From contig JALMQS010000070.1 of NCBI GenBank assembly GCA_024734495.1, positions 10,512,572-10,576,571 of the forward strand: DNA of 64,000 nt. The letters run 5' to 3'. This stretch comes from Forficula auricularia. Taxonomy: Eukaryota > Arthropoda > Insecta > Dermaptera > Forficulidae. Within the stretch, counting starts at the first letter, position 1; the number at the start of each line of letters is the position of its first letter. Of the stretch, positions 11,891 to 25,100 are shown piece by piece. The notes under the pieces were generated by a model. It made no database searches. It was not told where the DNA came from and was given only the letters and a program-made list of their open reading frames with translations. The translations under genes and the position numbers were made by a program.

Positions 11891-14800
11891 CTAAAATGCA
11901 ATAAAATAAATTGAACATCAAAATATTTATTTTAAAAAATATATTAAAAATATTTTTCAAAAAAGAAAGTTTTTATTTAAAAATGAACTTAAAGGTAAAA
12001 CATATTTTTTTTTAAGGACGTTCCCTAATAAATCGATTTTCTTGAAATCCTTTTAAAACTTTGAATACACCTATTTATAAGTGTCCTTTATACGTAGAGA
12101 TTTTTTTCAATAGTCCTTGCGGCACTAAATTTGTAGATATTGACCATTGAAATTTGCATATTTAACACGCGAACCCTATCCCGATTGATGTTAAAGCGAC
12201 TGTTTCATTAAATAACAATCGTAATTTTCTTGAAATTATTTTGAAAAACTGAGAATCATTAACTGATGATATAACAAATATTTTTCTGTTAAAATAATTG
12301 TATCAAGCGGTATTCGTTTTGTATGAAAAATGTAATAAGTTAGATACTTTTGATGGTTTTCATTTTTTTCTCTCATGGCATAGCAAGTGAAAGATGGCGA
12401 CTTGGCAACGTCGTACTAAAATCACTCAATTTTTCCATATCTAAAAAACTTCTGCAGTTGGTGCATTTGAGATTTTTAGCTAATTCTCTCAACCTAACAA
12501 TACTGTTCTCATCTGGAATTTCGCATTGAGCTGTTTCATGAAGTGTTTTTTTTTATTCTTTGTCTTTTAGCGTTAGTAAGAATTCAATGTTGCCAGATCC
12601 GAGAAACGACGCAGTGAAAATATTTTTGCCTTTCTGCGCATGCGAGAGTAGGGGAAAGAGGGAACTGCTTCTGAGCTATATTAGGGAACGTCCTTAATAT
12701 ACTTTAATTTGGTTACTCACATGACTAAAAACAAAAATGTATATGCTCTTTTTTTAATTAAATTTAAAGTTGTTCTCTACGTTTTTATTTTTAGTTATAT
12801 GAGAAAGTAAATTTTTAGAGTATTGAAGAAAGATTTACTTTCTGCTTTTAAGTTCATTTTTAAATAAAAATATTAAAAAAAATTTTTAAATATATTTTTA
12901 GTATTTAAAATTTACACGACATATATTTCAGGTAGTTTATTTTTGGACCAATAATTCTGCAGTGCCCTAAGAGTAACTAGATAAAATTTGAGTCTAGATT
13001 TTGAATTTTTGCATCCCCTGCCTTTAACCCTCATTTAGTCTGTATCTGATATAATGTTGTATGTTTTCGTTCATAACTTTGCTTGAAACGTGTGCAACCA
13101 AAATTTGGAGTGATTTGGAGCAATGTACAGACAAAACCTTAATATTATATATAGCAAATATAAAAACAAAACATTAAGTGAAAATGAATTTAATTAATTC
13201 ACAAATAAAAATATATTTTTTAAACACTTGATCTTAAGTTACCTGTTTGTTTCGAAATTCAATTTGGAAATTTTTCGCTGATTCTTGAGTTACTCTTCCC
13301 CCAAAGTCGAGTTGATATACTTGGCTATTTTCATTCCACATAGGAGCCTTATTGTGCATTACAAATTCTCTTCGACGAGGAGTAGAAAGGCCAGCAACTC
13401 CCAATGAATCAGAGAATTTGTTTCGTTTCAGCTGATTTTGAATATAGAAGTTATTAGAATAAACTTTATAGGTTTTTTTTAATGAAATTTGAATGTAAAA
13501 TTGTATACCTTTTGACGAAGTTGGGCCTTTTGGAAGCTTTCTAAATCACGATAATTTTTACCATTAAAAACCTCATCTCCAGAATATACCACTTCATCAT
13601 CTGAGCTTTCTGCTGTCTGCTTTGCTTTACGTAGACGTCGATTTAATAATGGGGAATTTAAAATGTGTTTCCTAACAATAAAAAGTTTAAGGAATAAGTA
13701 TTTATTATTTTTATCATTAAATTATTGCTAGAAAAGTATATTTGTAATTTTAATTTTTAAATACATATATTAGGTTTGTGACGACAGGGAGGGACTAAAA
13801 TTCTTGGTAGGCGAAGAAGTTGATTGTAGAATAAAACATTTTACAATTTATATATTTTGTATGTACCAAACAATAGAACAATTAAATAAATATAGTGAAA
13901 AATTAGACTATTTTTTAAATAAAACTGGTTATTTGCTTTAGGTTACATTTCGTCTATTGAGACAGCTTAAGGTCCTTCACATAGACATGTTTATATAATT
14001 TAGTCCTTCATTTCCATTTATTGTCGACTATATAAGGCGATGATTCTACCTCATCTGATATATGGATCAAAAACTAAGCTTAATAATCTACTCAAAATAC
14101 AGAACAAAACCATTCGGGCAATTACAGACTCACATTCAAGTATAAACAACGAAATTATTAAACGATGAAGACTAAAAACTTACATAAAAAAGCATTATAC
14201 TAAATTAAAAGAAAGAACAATCCCATATTCATCTGATTTCATTAATTAACTGAACTATTACGGTTCATCCTGACCATTACCTTAATTCACGGCGTGGGTT
14301 GAGATATTTAAAACAATTTTCCCTCAAATTATTAAACATAAGAAGCCGTATAGGAGGTTTTCGCTCGAAACTGACAATTCAAAAATGCATGTTTTTATTT
14401 TTATATATGTAGATCTTTTATAAGATTTTTTTTGGCTTTTCGGCCTTTCTAGCCATAAGCCAATTTACGACACCAATTATTTTTTTAAAATTTGTCTCTA
14501 CCCCGGGGGTCAGATTTTAGCCCGATGCCTCGAGTCGGATTCGAATCCGGGTCCACTTGGTTAACAGGCTGGCATGCTAACCCCTAGCCTATCCGACCTC
14601 CCTTTTATAAGAATTAGAAGTAGTAATTGAATGTAATGGAAGGCAGCCCATGGGGTAGTGAGGAAAGAAAAAATTAACACATATCAAATAAGGTGTAATT
14701 TATTGGAATCCTTCCTCCTTTGCTTTCAAACCGACGTTTCGGAGGATTCTTCACTCCTTCTTCAGGGTTTCAAAGGGTCAATGAATGAAACAAATAAAAT

Positions 14801-16167
14801 GTTTCCTTCTTCTCTCCACAGTAGTGTTCAAAACTCTTCTTTTTTAGCAAAGGCATAGAAAAGAAGAAAGTTTTGAACACTACTGTGGAGAGAAGAAGGA
14901 AACATTTTATTTGTTTCATTCATTGACCCTTTGAAACCCTGAAGAAGGAGGGAAGAACCCTCCGAAAAGTCGGTTTGAAAGGAAAGGAGGAAGAATTCCA
15001 ATAATTTACACCTTATTTGATATGTGTTAATTTTTCTTCCTCACTACCCCATGGGCTGCCTTCCATTACATTCAATGAAATTTTATTTCTACCAGTCCGT
15101 CTCTCTCTCCAGAGAAAATTTCGTTGCAAAAAAATTAGAAGTAATTTTTATTTTATTTCTATTTCATATTTGAAAAGTCAAATTCCCCACTACCTTTATT
15201 TATTTAAGAATTATGGCCGCTAACGTGTAACTGAATGGAACATTTGTTTTGTACAGCGCTTTATAAAATGTAAAACTATATAATCTACAATCAGATTCTT
15301 CTCGAGCCAAGAATTTTAGTTTTTTAATGCCTCCACAAGCCTACAACATTACCTGATATATAGGGCGATTCTCAACGAGCATAAAAACTTTGGGTAATTT
15401 TTGGAAGATCAGTCCATTTAAGACAAAAATGTTATATGAACACAGTTCATTTATCAATCCCTTTCAAAACTCAACAAATCAAAATATCTATTTAACAAAT
15501 GAAAATAAAACTAATAATTTTAAATGAATAGATTTGTTTTGACAAGAGTAGCAGAGTTGTTGATTCATAAAGAGAAATCAATGAAGGTGTCTTCTTGATG
15601 GAAATAAACATATAGGTACATTCAGTCGCGGATCATCAGAGTGAGCGGAACGAGCGGCTGCGGAGGGCCTCGTGCTTGTAAGGATCCCCAAAAAACGCCG
15701 ATTGTGTTAAAGTGTTTTCTTAAGCATTGTTTTATAACACTTGTATTTAATTTTGTTAATAAGTACCAAAATTTGGATATAATCGTTCATGGTTCAGAAT
15801 TTTTTATATACGTATACCGAATATAAATATGTATATGTAAGTTCGAAACACCCACACATGAAGACGAGTGGAAGGGGAAGACAAAGACAAGCGATCGCCA
15901 TAATAGATTGACACGTCAAGCGATAGAGAGACAGTTTAAAACACTCAAGTTAAATACAATTGTTAATACACAATTTAATTATTATTTATATTATATAAAA
16001 TCACTTATAGATTAATATCATTGTTAAAACTAAGTAAAGGACCTGAAATTTCGAGTTTCACATTTCAGGTAATTAATATAAAACTTATTGTAAATAACTG
16101 TATATATTAATAAACACTTCACATTTCAGTGGAACACGATTTTTATCTACCTCGCACCCATCCCACC

Positions 16168-16198
<31 letters not shown>

Positions 16199-19100
16199 TG
16201 TTAGAGACTATAGTTTCGAGGTTTGATCTTCATCATTAGTCTTTTTAATTAGAAATATTTTATTTGTTGAGTGGATATTGATGAGGCAGTCCAAAAAAAG
16301 AAGGAGATAATTTATACTATCTTTTTATTCATAAACCGACGTTTAGGAGGCTATTCCCTCAGTCTTCAGGGTTTTGAAAAGTCAGTGAAGGAAATCCAAA
16401 GCGACATTCAAACTTTTCAAAACCCTGAAGAAGGAAGGAATAGTCTCCGAAAAGTCGGATTATGAATAAAAAGATAGTATAAATTATCTTCCTTTTTGGA
16501 CTGCCTCATCAATATCCACTCAATTTCACTTATCAGTACGTCTCCAAAAATTACTTCAATTTTATCTGTTATTTCTCATGGGTTCAAATTCCCCATTGTA
16601 ATGTAAGACCAACTCACTATTACAACTAAAAGAAAAACATCCGATCGGGTATTTGAACCCATGAAAATGAACATTGAAATATAAATTGACCTATGTTCAT
16701 TTAACATTTTTTTTAAATGACCTCGCTAACACTTTCTTAAACTATTTTACACGTTCGTTGTGAATCACCCTGTATAATAAAAAATATGAATAATTTAAAA
16801 TTTACCTAATAGGAGAGGACGATTGATTTCTTTTGGCAGGTTTTTTTGTTGGAGCAGGGCTCGCTGGGCTAGATCTTGGTAACCTAGGGATAGGACAACG
16901 AGAGTCTCTCTTTTTTTCAACTTGATCCGAACTTGGCTCGTCACGTTTTCTAAAGAAAAATTTCGAACAGGTAGCTGTGCTTGGAGAAGGCGTGCATGGA
17001 GGCGCTGGACGAATCGGACTTTTGCGCGTTCCTGACGACCGCGGGCTGCACCAAGGCTGACTCGCTAAATCACATACCATCCCTTTTAAAAATAATTATC
17101 ATCAAATTTGATTGAAACCAACTTAGATCTAAAGTATAATAGAATAAATTCAAGATACCTAGACTAGAAAGAGGTAATTCTCTTGAGGGTTCATTTTTAT
17201 TATTCGAATTACTGGCAGAGGAATCCGCAATTAAATCACTAGAATCAAGACTCCGTGATTTGCCACAATGCTTTAATTTAGGTCCGGTCGATGTAGCCTA
17301 GAAAAAATTCATGTTTTTTAATATATGAAATCTAATTACAAATTTTTGAAAGATTTATATTTTAATAGAGTTTAAAATTCCAAGTAAAATTGGCATTGCA
17401 TTTTTTTTTAATTTAATATTAAAACTCAACTTGCCGATGGAAGAAGACTAAAAAAAGAGTCATTTACTATTATAAATCCAAGTTCTCATGGATAATTTTT
17501 ATTACATGTAAGAAGAGTTGTGTTCACTCGCTCGGGAATCGAACCCAAGTGCCAAAAATAGCAATCCGGCCTAATTGGCCTGTGAGTTGGACATATGTTT
17601 CACGCTCAATATTTACCAGTCTAGGGATTCTAAATTTAAACAAATACCACATGAAAATTAAATCTTTGAGTGAAATATTTAGCGCAATTCATATGTCAAA
17701 TGGATTCACTTCACAAGGTAGTCAAAGCTAAAGAAACGCTAAAGAAATTTCCAGTTCATGAGCCTGATTGTATAAACAAACAGAAGAGAGAAAGTTACTA
17801 ATATAATAATTGATATATGTAGTTGGAAAAATTAAACTTTGAATAAATATTACTATATTAATATAAAAAAAGGTTTGTTGAAATATTCTCATTAGAATGC
17901 ACAGCGTTTCAATGCCTAATTCAGGAGTCGTATTCAAATGTTTGTAAAGTCATTCCAAAAAGTCTGAGAGCTTTGGAATTGTTTGCTGTGTGACCAGAGG
18001 AAACCTGTTCCCAGGATCACACGATCGGCCTAGTGCAGGGGTCGGCAACCTGCGGCTCGCGAGCCGCATGCGGCTCTTTCGATGTCAAGATGCGGCTCTC
18101 CAGTTCCATGCGAAAATATTAATAATTATATTATTTTATTTTCTGAGAGATTTGAGCAATTCAAAACAAACGCAAGTACTCTGGCGTTCATAGTAAATCC
18201 TCTCAACACAAATACAAATAAGATCAACATTGAGCCATTTGGAATTGATGCTGGTTCGCTTCAAATGCAATTGCTGGATATAAAAACCAGACACTTGTGG
18301 AGTGACAAGTTCACATAACACATGAGCAAGTTAGAAGAAATGGAGGTCCAGAAAAGCATACACAAGTGGACAGCTCTAAAAGAAATGCCGCGAGTTGAGG
18401 AACTCATATTTGACGCATGGAATAGTCTCCCAGAATGCTACAGTGAGGTGAAGATGTTGGCATTTGGAGTGCTGACGATCTTCGGGTCAACATATTCGTT
18501 CGGGTCAACAGCGTTCTCTTGCATGAATATAATAAAAAGTTAAGTAAGAAGCCAACTAACAAATAAAAATCTAGAGGTGTGCTTGAAACTGAAAACAACA
18601 AGTTATGAGCCAGATTTAACCAAACTTTCAAAAAGCATGCAATGCCAATGCTCCCATTGATGTAACTATCTATTATTCAATAATTATAGTTATATTAGTT
18701 GATTACTAATTCTATTATTCTAGCAGAGCTAGCTAAAATATCTTAATATGTTTTGTGCGAAACATTTGTATGTTTTTATATGAATAAATATTATTTCATA
18801 TTTAAAGCTATTTATTTTAAATCAAATTTTACATACCTAAACCTAATCAAATACCATAATATTGAAACAAAAATGTTAGTGGCTCTTTAAAAACTGGGAA
18901 ATTTTGTAAATTGTAACTTTTGGCTCTTACATTTCAAAAGATTGCCGACCCCTGGCCTATTGGAATGATTTCACAAAACACTTGAAAACGACTACAAAGT
19001 TAGATGTTTAAACAGTGAACAAGCTGATAATATTTGAAAAGTTTTTATTTTGCCTAGAGTAGCAGAGTTGTTTATTCATAAAGAGAAACAAAAAGGTTGT

Positions 19101-22100
19101 CCTCTGCTTGATGCAAATAAACATACACATATACATTTGATATATTAAGTATTTGTTTCTCTTTATGCTGATATTCATAAAAAATGTCAAATTCTAAGTG
19201 TTTTCAGCCAAAACTTCATTTGAGGAAAAATTCAACCGAATCATCAAATTTACAAAATAAATATTAATTTGAATTTTGAATTATTATAGTTAATGTGTAA
19301 TCTATTTCTTACCTTGTTTTTATTTTTACGATTTCGCCGAGTGCAATTTACTAGTACAAGCCGCTTTGGTTGTTCCTTGCCACGCATATGTAAAGCAATA
19401 TCGTTGAGAACTAAATGAACATCTACTAGATCTAAATAGCCTACACTGCAGCTGCGACGTACGCTGCTATCTTGAAGATATTGAGCTGTTGTGGCAGTAC
19501 AATTATCTTCGTCTATATATAACATATCATCGGTTGTTTTAACCATCCATTTGCCTCCTCCTTGGATACTTTGACTTCCGGGAGAAGCTTTTAATTTTCT
19601 ACGGTCTTCTTGTCGTTTAACCATGAGCGGGCGAAGTTCATGAGACTCGAGATTGAGAGTGAGACTTAACTAAGAATTTTTAGATTATTAAAATTTGATC
19701 GAGAATTAAGTAACATATTCTGTACAATAACAAATTAGAAAATAATAAATGGATTTATACCTTGCTACGCTCAGTTGCATTCACTGTAAGCGATGTTGAA
19801 CCTTCAAGCATTACTTCACTAGGAGCGACACTATTTTTTGGCGACTGCAAAGTTGGAACAGCGCCTTCGCAAACTAATTTACTCCGTGCTCCATTATTCG
19901 AAGAGTTCTGAAAATTTTAAATTTTAAGATGTATTATTAATTTAATTGAAAATACGAAGAGATATGGAAAAAATTTTGTCTACATTCCTACAAAATCTTA
20001 AATTAAATTTATAAATCATGGGCACGAATCATCATATATATAATTAATATTTGAAATAAACAAAAACAAAATTATTAATTTTCTAAAATTAATTGATTGA
20101 GAAATAGAAATCTGAATTATTATTGAGAGAATTGAGTAGCATACATATAAATAAAGATCAAAAGCTGTGTTGGTGGTAGGTATTTAGATATTGAAAAATT
20201 TTAATTAGAAAAAATAAACTTAGATATGAAGATAGAGACATCATTAAATTTTATTAAATTAGGGAACAAAGAAAAGATTTTTATATTATAGACAAAAGGA
20301 TTAGCCGGGATTCGAACCCGGAATCTTCGGATGTGCGCTGCGATGCCTTTATAAGAGCCTTAGCTCTTATTCTCTCGGCCACTGATCTCTCCTCCAAGCC
20401 GAAACCTAATGTCTATATGAATTTGGAATTTCATTTTTATTTAATCTTTTAATCTCTTCCTCGTTCATTTTTCGCAGCTCTGTAGTTGGCTTGACTAATT
20501 AAACTATATCCAAACGCCTCCCACCCGATCGTGAACGCAAAGGTCGAAAATAATTTCTTCTTCACTCCAGGGCTCAATCACAATGAGGCCGCATCGAAAG
20601 ACAATTATAATTTAAATTAAATTAGGGAACGAAGAAAATATTTTTTTATCTTTTCTTCGTTCCCTAATTTAATTTAATTTATAATTGTCTTCTCGACGCG
20701 GCCTCATTGTGGTTGCGCCCTGGAGTGAAGAAGAAAATTATTTTCGACCTTTGGGTTCACGATCGGGTGGGAGGCGTTTGAGATATAATTAAATTTTATA
20801 TTTTTTTAGGTATAGATAGAAAATAAAATTTTGGCCAATATCTCGGTCAATATTAACTAGCCTCTGTCCTCAAAATGGATACCAATAAGGATCCGAAACG
20901 TCAGGGGAAGAATAAATAAATATAATAATTTCACCGATATTGGCCATATATTATTTTCCATCTAAACCTAAAGAATATAAGGTTAGTTTATTCAGTCATG
21001 GTTTCGAAACGTATTCCAGTTTCATCATCAGAGTCATATATCAATTTTTGGATAAAAAATACTTGGTAGGTTTCACATTAAGATATAAAAATAAAACTAA
21101 TTTATTTTTGGAGAGATTTTAATCTCGATATATGATATATATTTCGAGTGGCTAACCCATCTTCAGGAGCAACAGAAAGTAACTGAATAAATTCGTTTTA
21201 TTTTTATATCTTAATGTGAAACCTACCAAGTATTTTTTATCCAATAATTTAAAAAATGTTTCAGCAAGTACCAACACCAAATTTCTTAAAAACTATCATA
21301 TATACATGCTAATTAGTGTATTTTTAGTCAGTATTAGTAGATTCGTTCATCAGCTGAACAAATGGACCAAAGAATTAGTTTAAATGCTATGTTATTATAA
21401 GCTTATAAGTCATTCTTCAATATTCATTCACAGACCTACTGGAGCTGAGCAATTGGACCAAAACTTGTATTTTGAGTACCACTTTATAAGCTTGCATTTT
21501 TACGTGGACGACTAGGCTTTTTAAATGTTTATGAATTCGGAATGTAGAAGCCTTGGCTTTTGGTTTTACAGTATATATATATATTTATATAAATAAACTT
21601 GTAAATAAAAGAATATAATCTAATTTTAGCACCGAAAGCTAAGGAAAGTCTAGTTTGTCTCGCTTGTTAGGTACTGTAGGATAAAGTCTAACAATTTTTT
21701 TTTTACCTGACTATCCCTAAGAGTTTCACAGAAATTGACCAGGTCAAAGCTCTCTTCGTACGATTCAGCTTTAGCAAGTGATGGTGGTGTAGGTAGGCGT
21801 TCTGAAGTTGAACCAGTTGCTGCCGCAAGTGGCGAAGGGATTTGTCTTTGGAACCGAGGCACAGAAGGTGGGCGAGGTGTCATTGGAGCAATAGGAATAC
21901 CTTGTTCTTCAGAAAGAATGGAGAGGTCTTGAGATACTGTAACTTGATTGATCTAGGATAAAATAGGGAGGAATTGTTATATTAGATTTTTCTAATTAAT
22001 CATTAATTTTTCACTAATAAAAAAAAATATAATTAGATAGGGTACTATTAATGTTTTAAATTAGGAAATGTGGTGTTTGATGAGGCTCTTGAAAAGCTTG

Positions 22101-25100
22101 GAAACAGGTGGAATGTCTTCGTTAGGAAAAAGAAATACAAGATATTTTTATAGTCTAACCCAATGGTTCTCAACCACTGTGCCGCGGCACACTAGTGTGC
22201 CATCAAACCTTTGACAATGTGCGCCAAAAATTCAGAATGCATTCTTTTTCTGTAGGTAATATTTCTGTACCTTTGACCCTGTTAATGAGTTGTTTATTTC
22301 TTCTACAATAAATTGGCAACATCCTCTTTATAAAACTAGCTTTATTATGTCAGTTAAGTCATGGTGTACTTTTCGTATTTAATTCAGTATTTTTTTTTTC
22401 TTTATCGCAACTAAGCTTATATGTAATCTACAATTTTGTAGATCCTTGGTGTGTCGCCAAATTTCTATGTCATTAAAAGTGATCCGGGAGGAAAAAAATG
22501 TTGAGAATCACTGGTTTAACCATTTATTCTCCAGAAAAACTTTTTGAAAAGTTTCAGCGGATATTCTCATGCCATCCTAAGTCCTGGCTTTTCACAACAT
22601 AGTACATCTTTCTATGCAGAAATTCATTCCTTTTCCACAGTTAACACATTATAATATGTATTTTTACCAAAGTTCGTGAGTTTTCTTAAGTTAAAATTAT
22701 TATTAATATGAGGTATGTCCATACAATTGAATATACCATATATACAATGAAATGTTTTAGAATCTTTCCCTTAAAATGCTTTTTTTAAAAATGTTTTTTA
22801 TAATAATTATAAAATAATTATAATTATAAAAAACATTTTTAAAAAAAGCATTTTAAGGGAAAAGATTCTAAGAACATTTCATTGTATATATGGTATATTC
22901 AATTGTATGGACATACCTCATATTAATAATAATTTTAACTTAAGAAAACTCACGAGCTTTGGTAAAAATACATATTATAATGTGTTAACTATGGAAAAGG
23001 AATGAATTTCTGCATAGAAAAATGTACTATGTTGTGAAAAGCCAGGCCTTAGGATGGCATGAGAATTTCCGCTGAAACTTTTCAAAAGTTTTTCTGGAGA
23101 ATAAATGGTTAGACTATAAGGAAATCTTGTATTTCTTTTTCCTAACGAAGACTTTCCACCTGTTTCCAAGGTTTTCAAGAGCCTCATTAAACACCAAATT
23201 TCTAAAAAAAATATAATTATTTTTGAAAATTTGTATATTAATTAATAATCACAATAAAATTTAATTTAAATTACTATTGAGAATAGTTTTAATTAAAAAT
23301 AATAAAAATTAGATACCTCTTCTTCGTCTTCCGAAAACAAATTAGGATTGAAATTTGGATCTGGTCCAGGAGCAATATCATCCCTAAGTTCTGTCATCAC
23401 CAAAGTCATCTGTCTTGGCTGGAGATGAAGGAGAGATGTTTTGTAGGTAACTTGTCCAAGATTCGCAGGCACGCTTGGTGCTAAACCGTGAATTTTGAAT
23501 TTTGTTCCCCAAATATTTGAAGTAACCTCAACAAGCCGAACATCCTGTAAAATTGTAGGTAATATATGAAAAGAAAAACTAATTAAATAAAAAATAATAA
23601 TAATTGTGTTTTAAACAAAAACGATCCACACTCAAAACAAAGTGATCTAAAACACAAAGTATTTTTTAAGAACCTTAAAAAAATTATGAACAAAAATGAA
23701 AAGTTTTTTCTTGTCGAGAGTAGCTGAGTTGTTGATTTTTAAGAGGAAATCACTGAGGGTGCCCTCATCTTAATACAATAAACTAATTGGAGAAAATCAC
23801 GATTGGGCTGAAATCTCTTAGATATATAATTATAATTACATGTAAAATCAAGCGACTCATCATTACACCTCCTGACATCTGTAGGTATAAAGTTATAAGG
23901 GAAACAAAATTTATTTTCCCATAAGAATAAATAATAATTTCCCCGTTAACGAGAGCTTCTGATTTTCGTCAATACATACCTATATATAAATGAATATTTT
24001 GAATTAAATTCTTGATTACATATATATAATTTATACGTATATTATATTTATTTGTTAGGCATTATAGTTTTGAAGGCTTAGCTTTAATCCTCAGTCTGTT
24101 TTTTTTTTATTAAAAAAATTTGATCTATTCTTTCTCATGGGTACAAGGCACAAGTACCCGATTGAATTTGACATTTAGTTAATTTACCTTCAAATACTAA
24201 TATAGAAATACTAAATAATTAATATATTAAAGAATAATCAACAATTTAACGAGAATTGTTTTTGATCGCATTTTTAAACAAGATATATATATCGCGAGAC
24301 CACTGCTGTTTGAGGCTATTGGAGTCTGCTGAATCCCAAGTCTGGACCAAGAAAGAATGAAAAAGATGTGATCCATTTAGCTAAATTGATGGGAAACACC
24401 TAACACACATGTTAACAGATCGAGCGCGCTGGATTGGGGGATTGAATATATAACATCTCAGATTACAAATCCATTTGGTGATCCATATCAGTGTTTGATA
24501 TAAAAAGCGTCATGCGGGCTAATCGCGAAATGATGCTGGATCATAGCTAGATGGATCACATCTTTTTCATTCTCTCTTGGTCCAGACTTAAGATTCAGCA
24601 GACTCCAATAGCCTCAACCAGCAGTAGTCTCGCGATATATATATCTTGTTTAAAAATGCGATCAAAAACAATTCTCGTTAATATGTTGATCATTCTTTAA
24701 TATATTAATTAGAAAATTATTTAACTTCATTATTTCAAGTCAGAAATATATAAATTTGGATATTATTTTCACTTAATATCTGACAAAAATCACCTGCATT
24801 CGATTCGAATCAAATATAGAAAACTTATGATTTATAGAAATACTAGTATGAATGTAAGTAAGTGAATTTTATAGCAGGGTATTAAAATAATTGATAGAGA
24901 TTTTCTTTAGGAGACGGACTGGTATAAATATGTAATTGGATGTTGATGAAAGCAGTCCACGGTGGTTGTAAAAGAAAGACTATAGAGGTTTTATTATTTT
25001 ACATTTATTTGTTAAACCGACGTTTGAAGGAGAGAATAAATCTCCGAAACGTCGGTTTAACAAATAAATGTAAAATAATAAAACCTCTATAGTCTTATTT

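Larger units (their letters stand above)
14623..15132. mobile_element. Hammerhead-bearing foldback element
   Basis: Two inverted arms (14626-about 14850 and about 14860-15076) plus a one-sided tail (taccagtccgtctctctctc). Each arm has a hammerhead-like core, so the strands carry one each. Direct repeats aattagaagta at 14612-14622 and 15133-15143 bound it. It sits in the intron between TULP4 exons 16 and 17. A 66-residue frame inside is not a gene. Confidence 0.87.

Noticed and set aside
11598..11960. 120-residue minus-strand frame as the TULP4 last exon
   Set aside because: The conserved protein VMQFGRIDG...VTQRLK-stop is in another phase starting at an acceptor at 11890.
14658..15223. Open frames of 66 and 68 residues
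   Set aside because: Fall across the arms of the hammerhead foldback; composition and inverted-repeat origin explain them.
16140..16200. Microsatellites as regulatory sites
   Set aside because: (TA)n here and at 43.4 kb sit at the ends of retroelement fragments and need no regulatory explanation.
20290..20400. A functional tRNA-Ser or tRNA-Leu gene
   Set aside because: T-arm and A box are good, but the acceptor stem does not close and no anticodon arm of proper length can be drawn.
20975..21030. Hammerhead with CUGAUGA and GAAAC near 21.0 kb (minus)
   Set aside because: Stem II GAAAC/GUUUC is possible, but no NUH triplet follows at the proper place; kept only as a decayed candidate.
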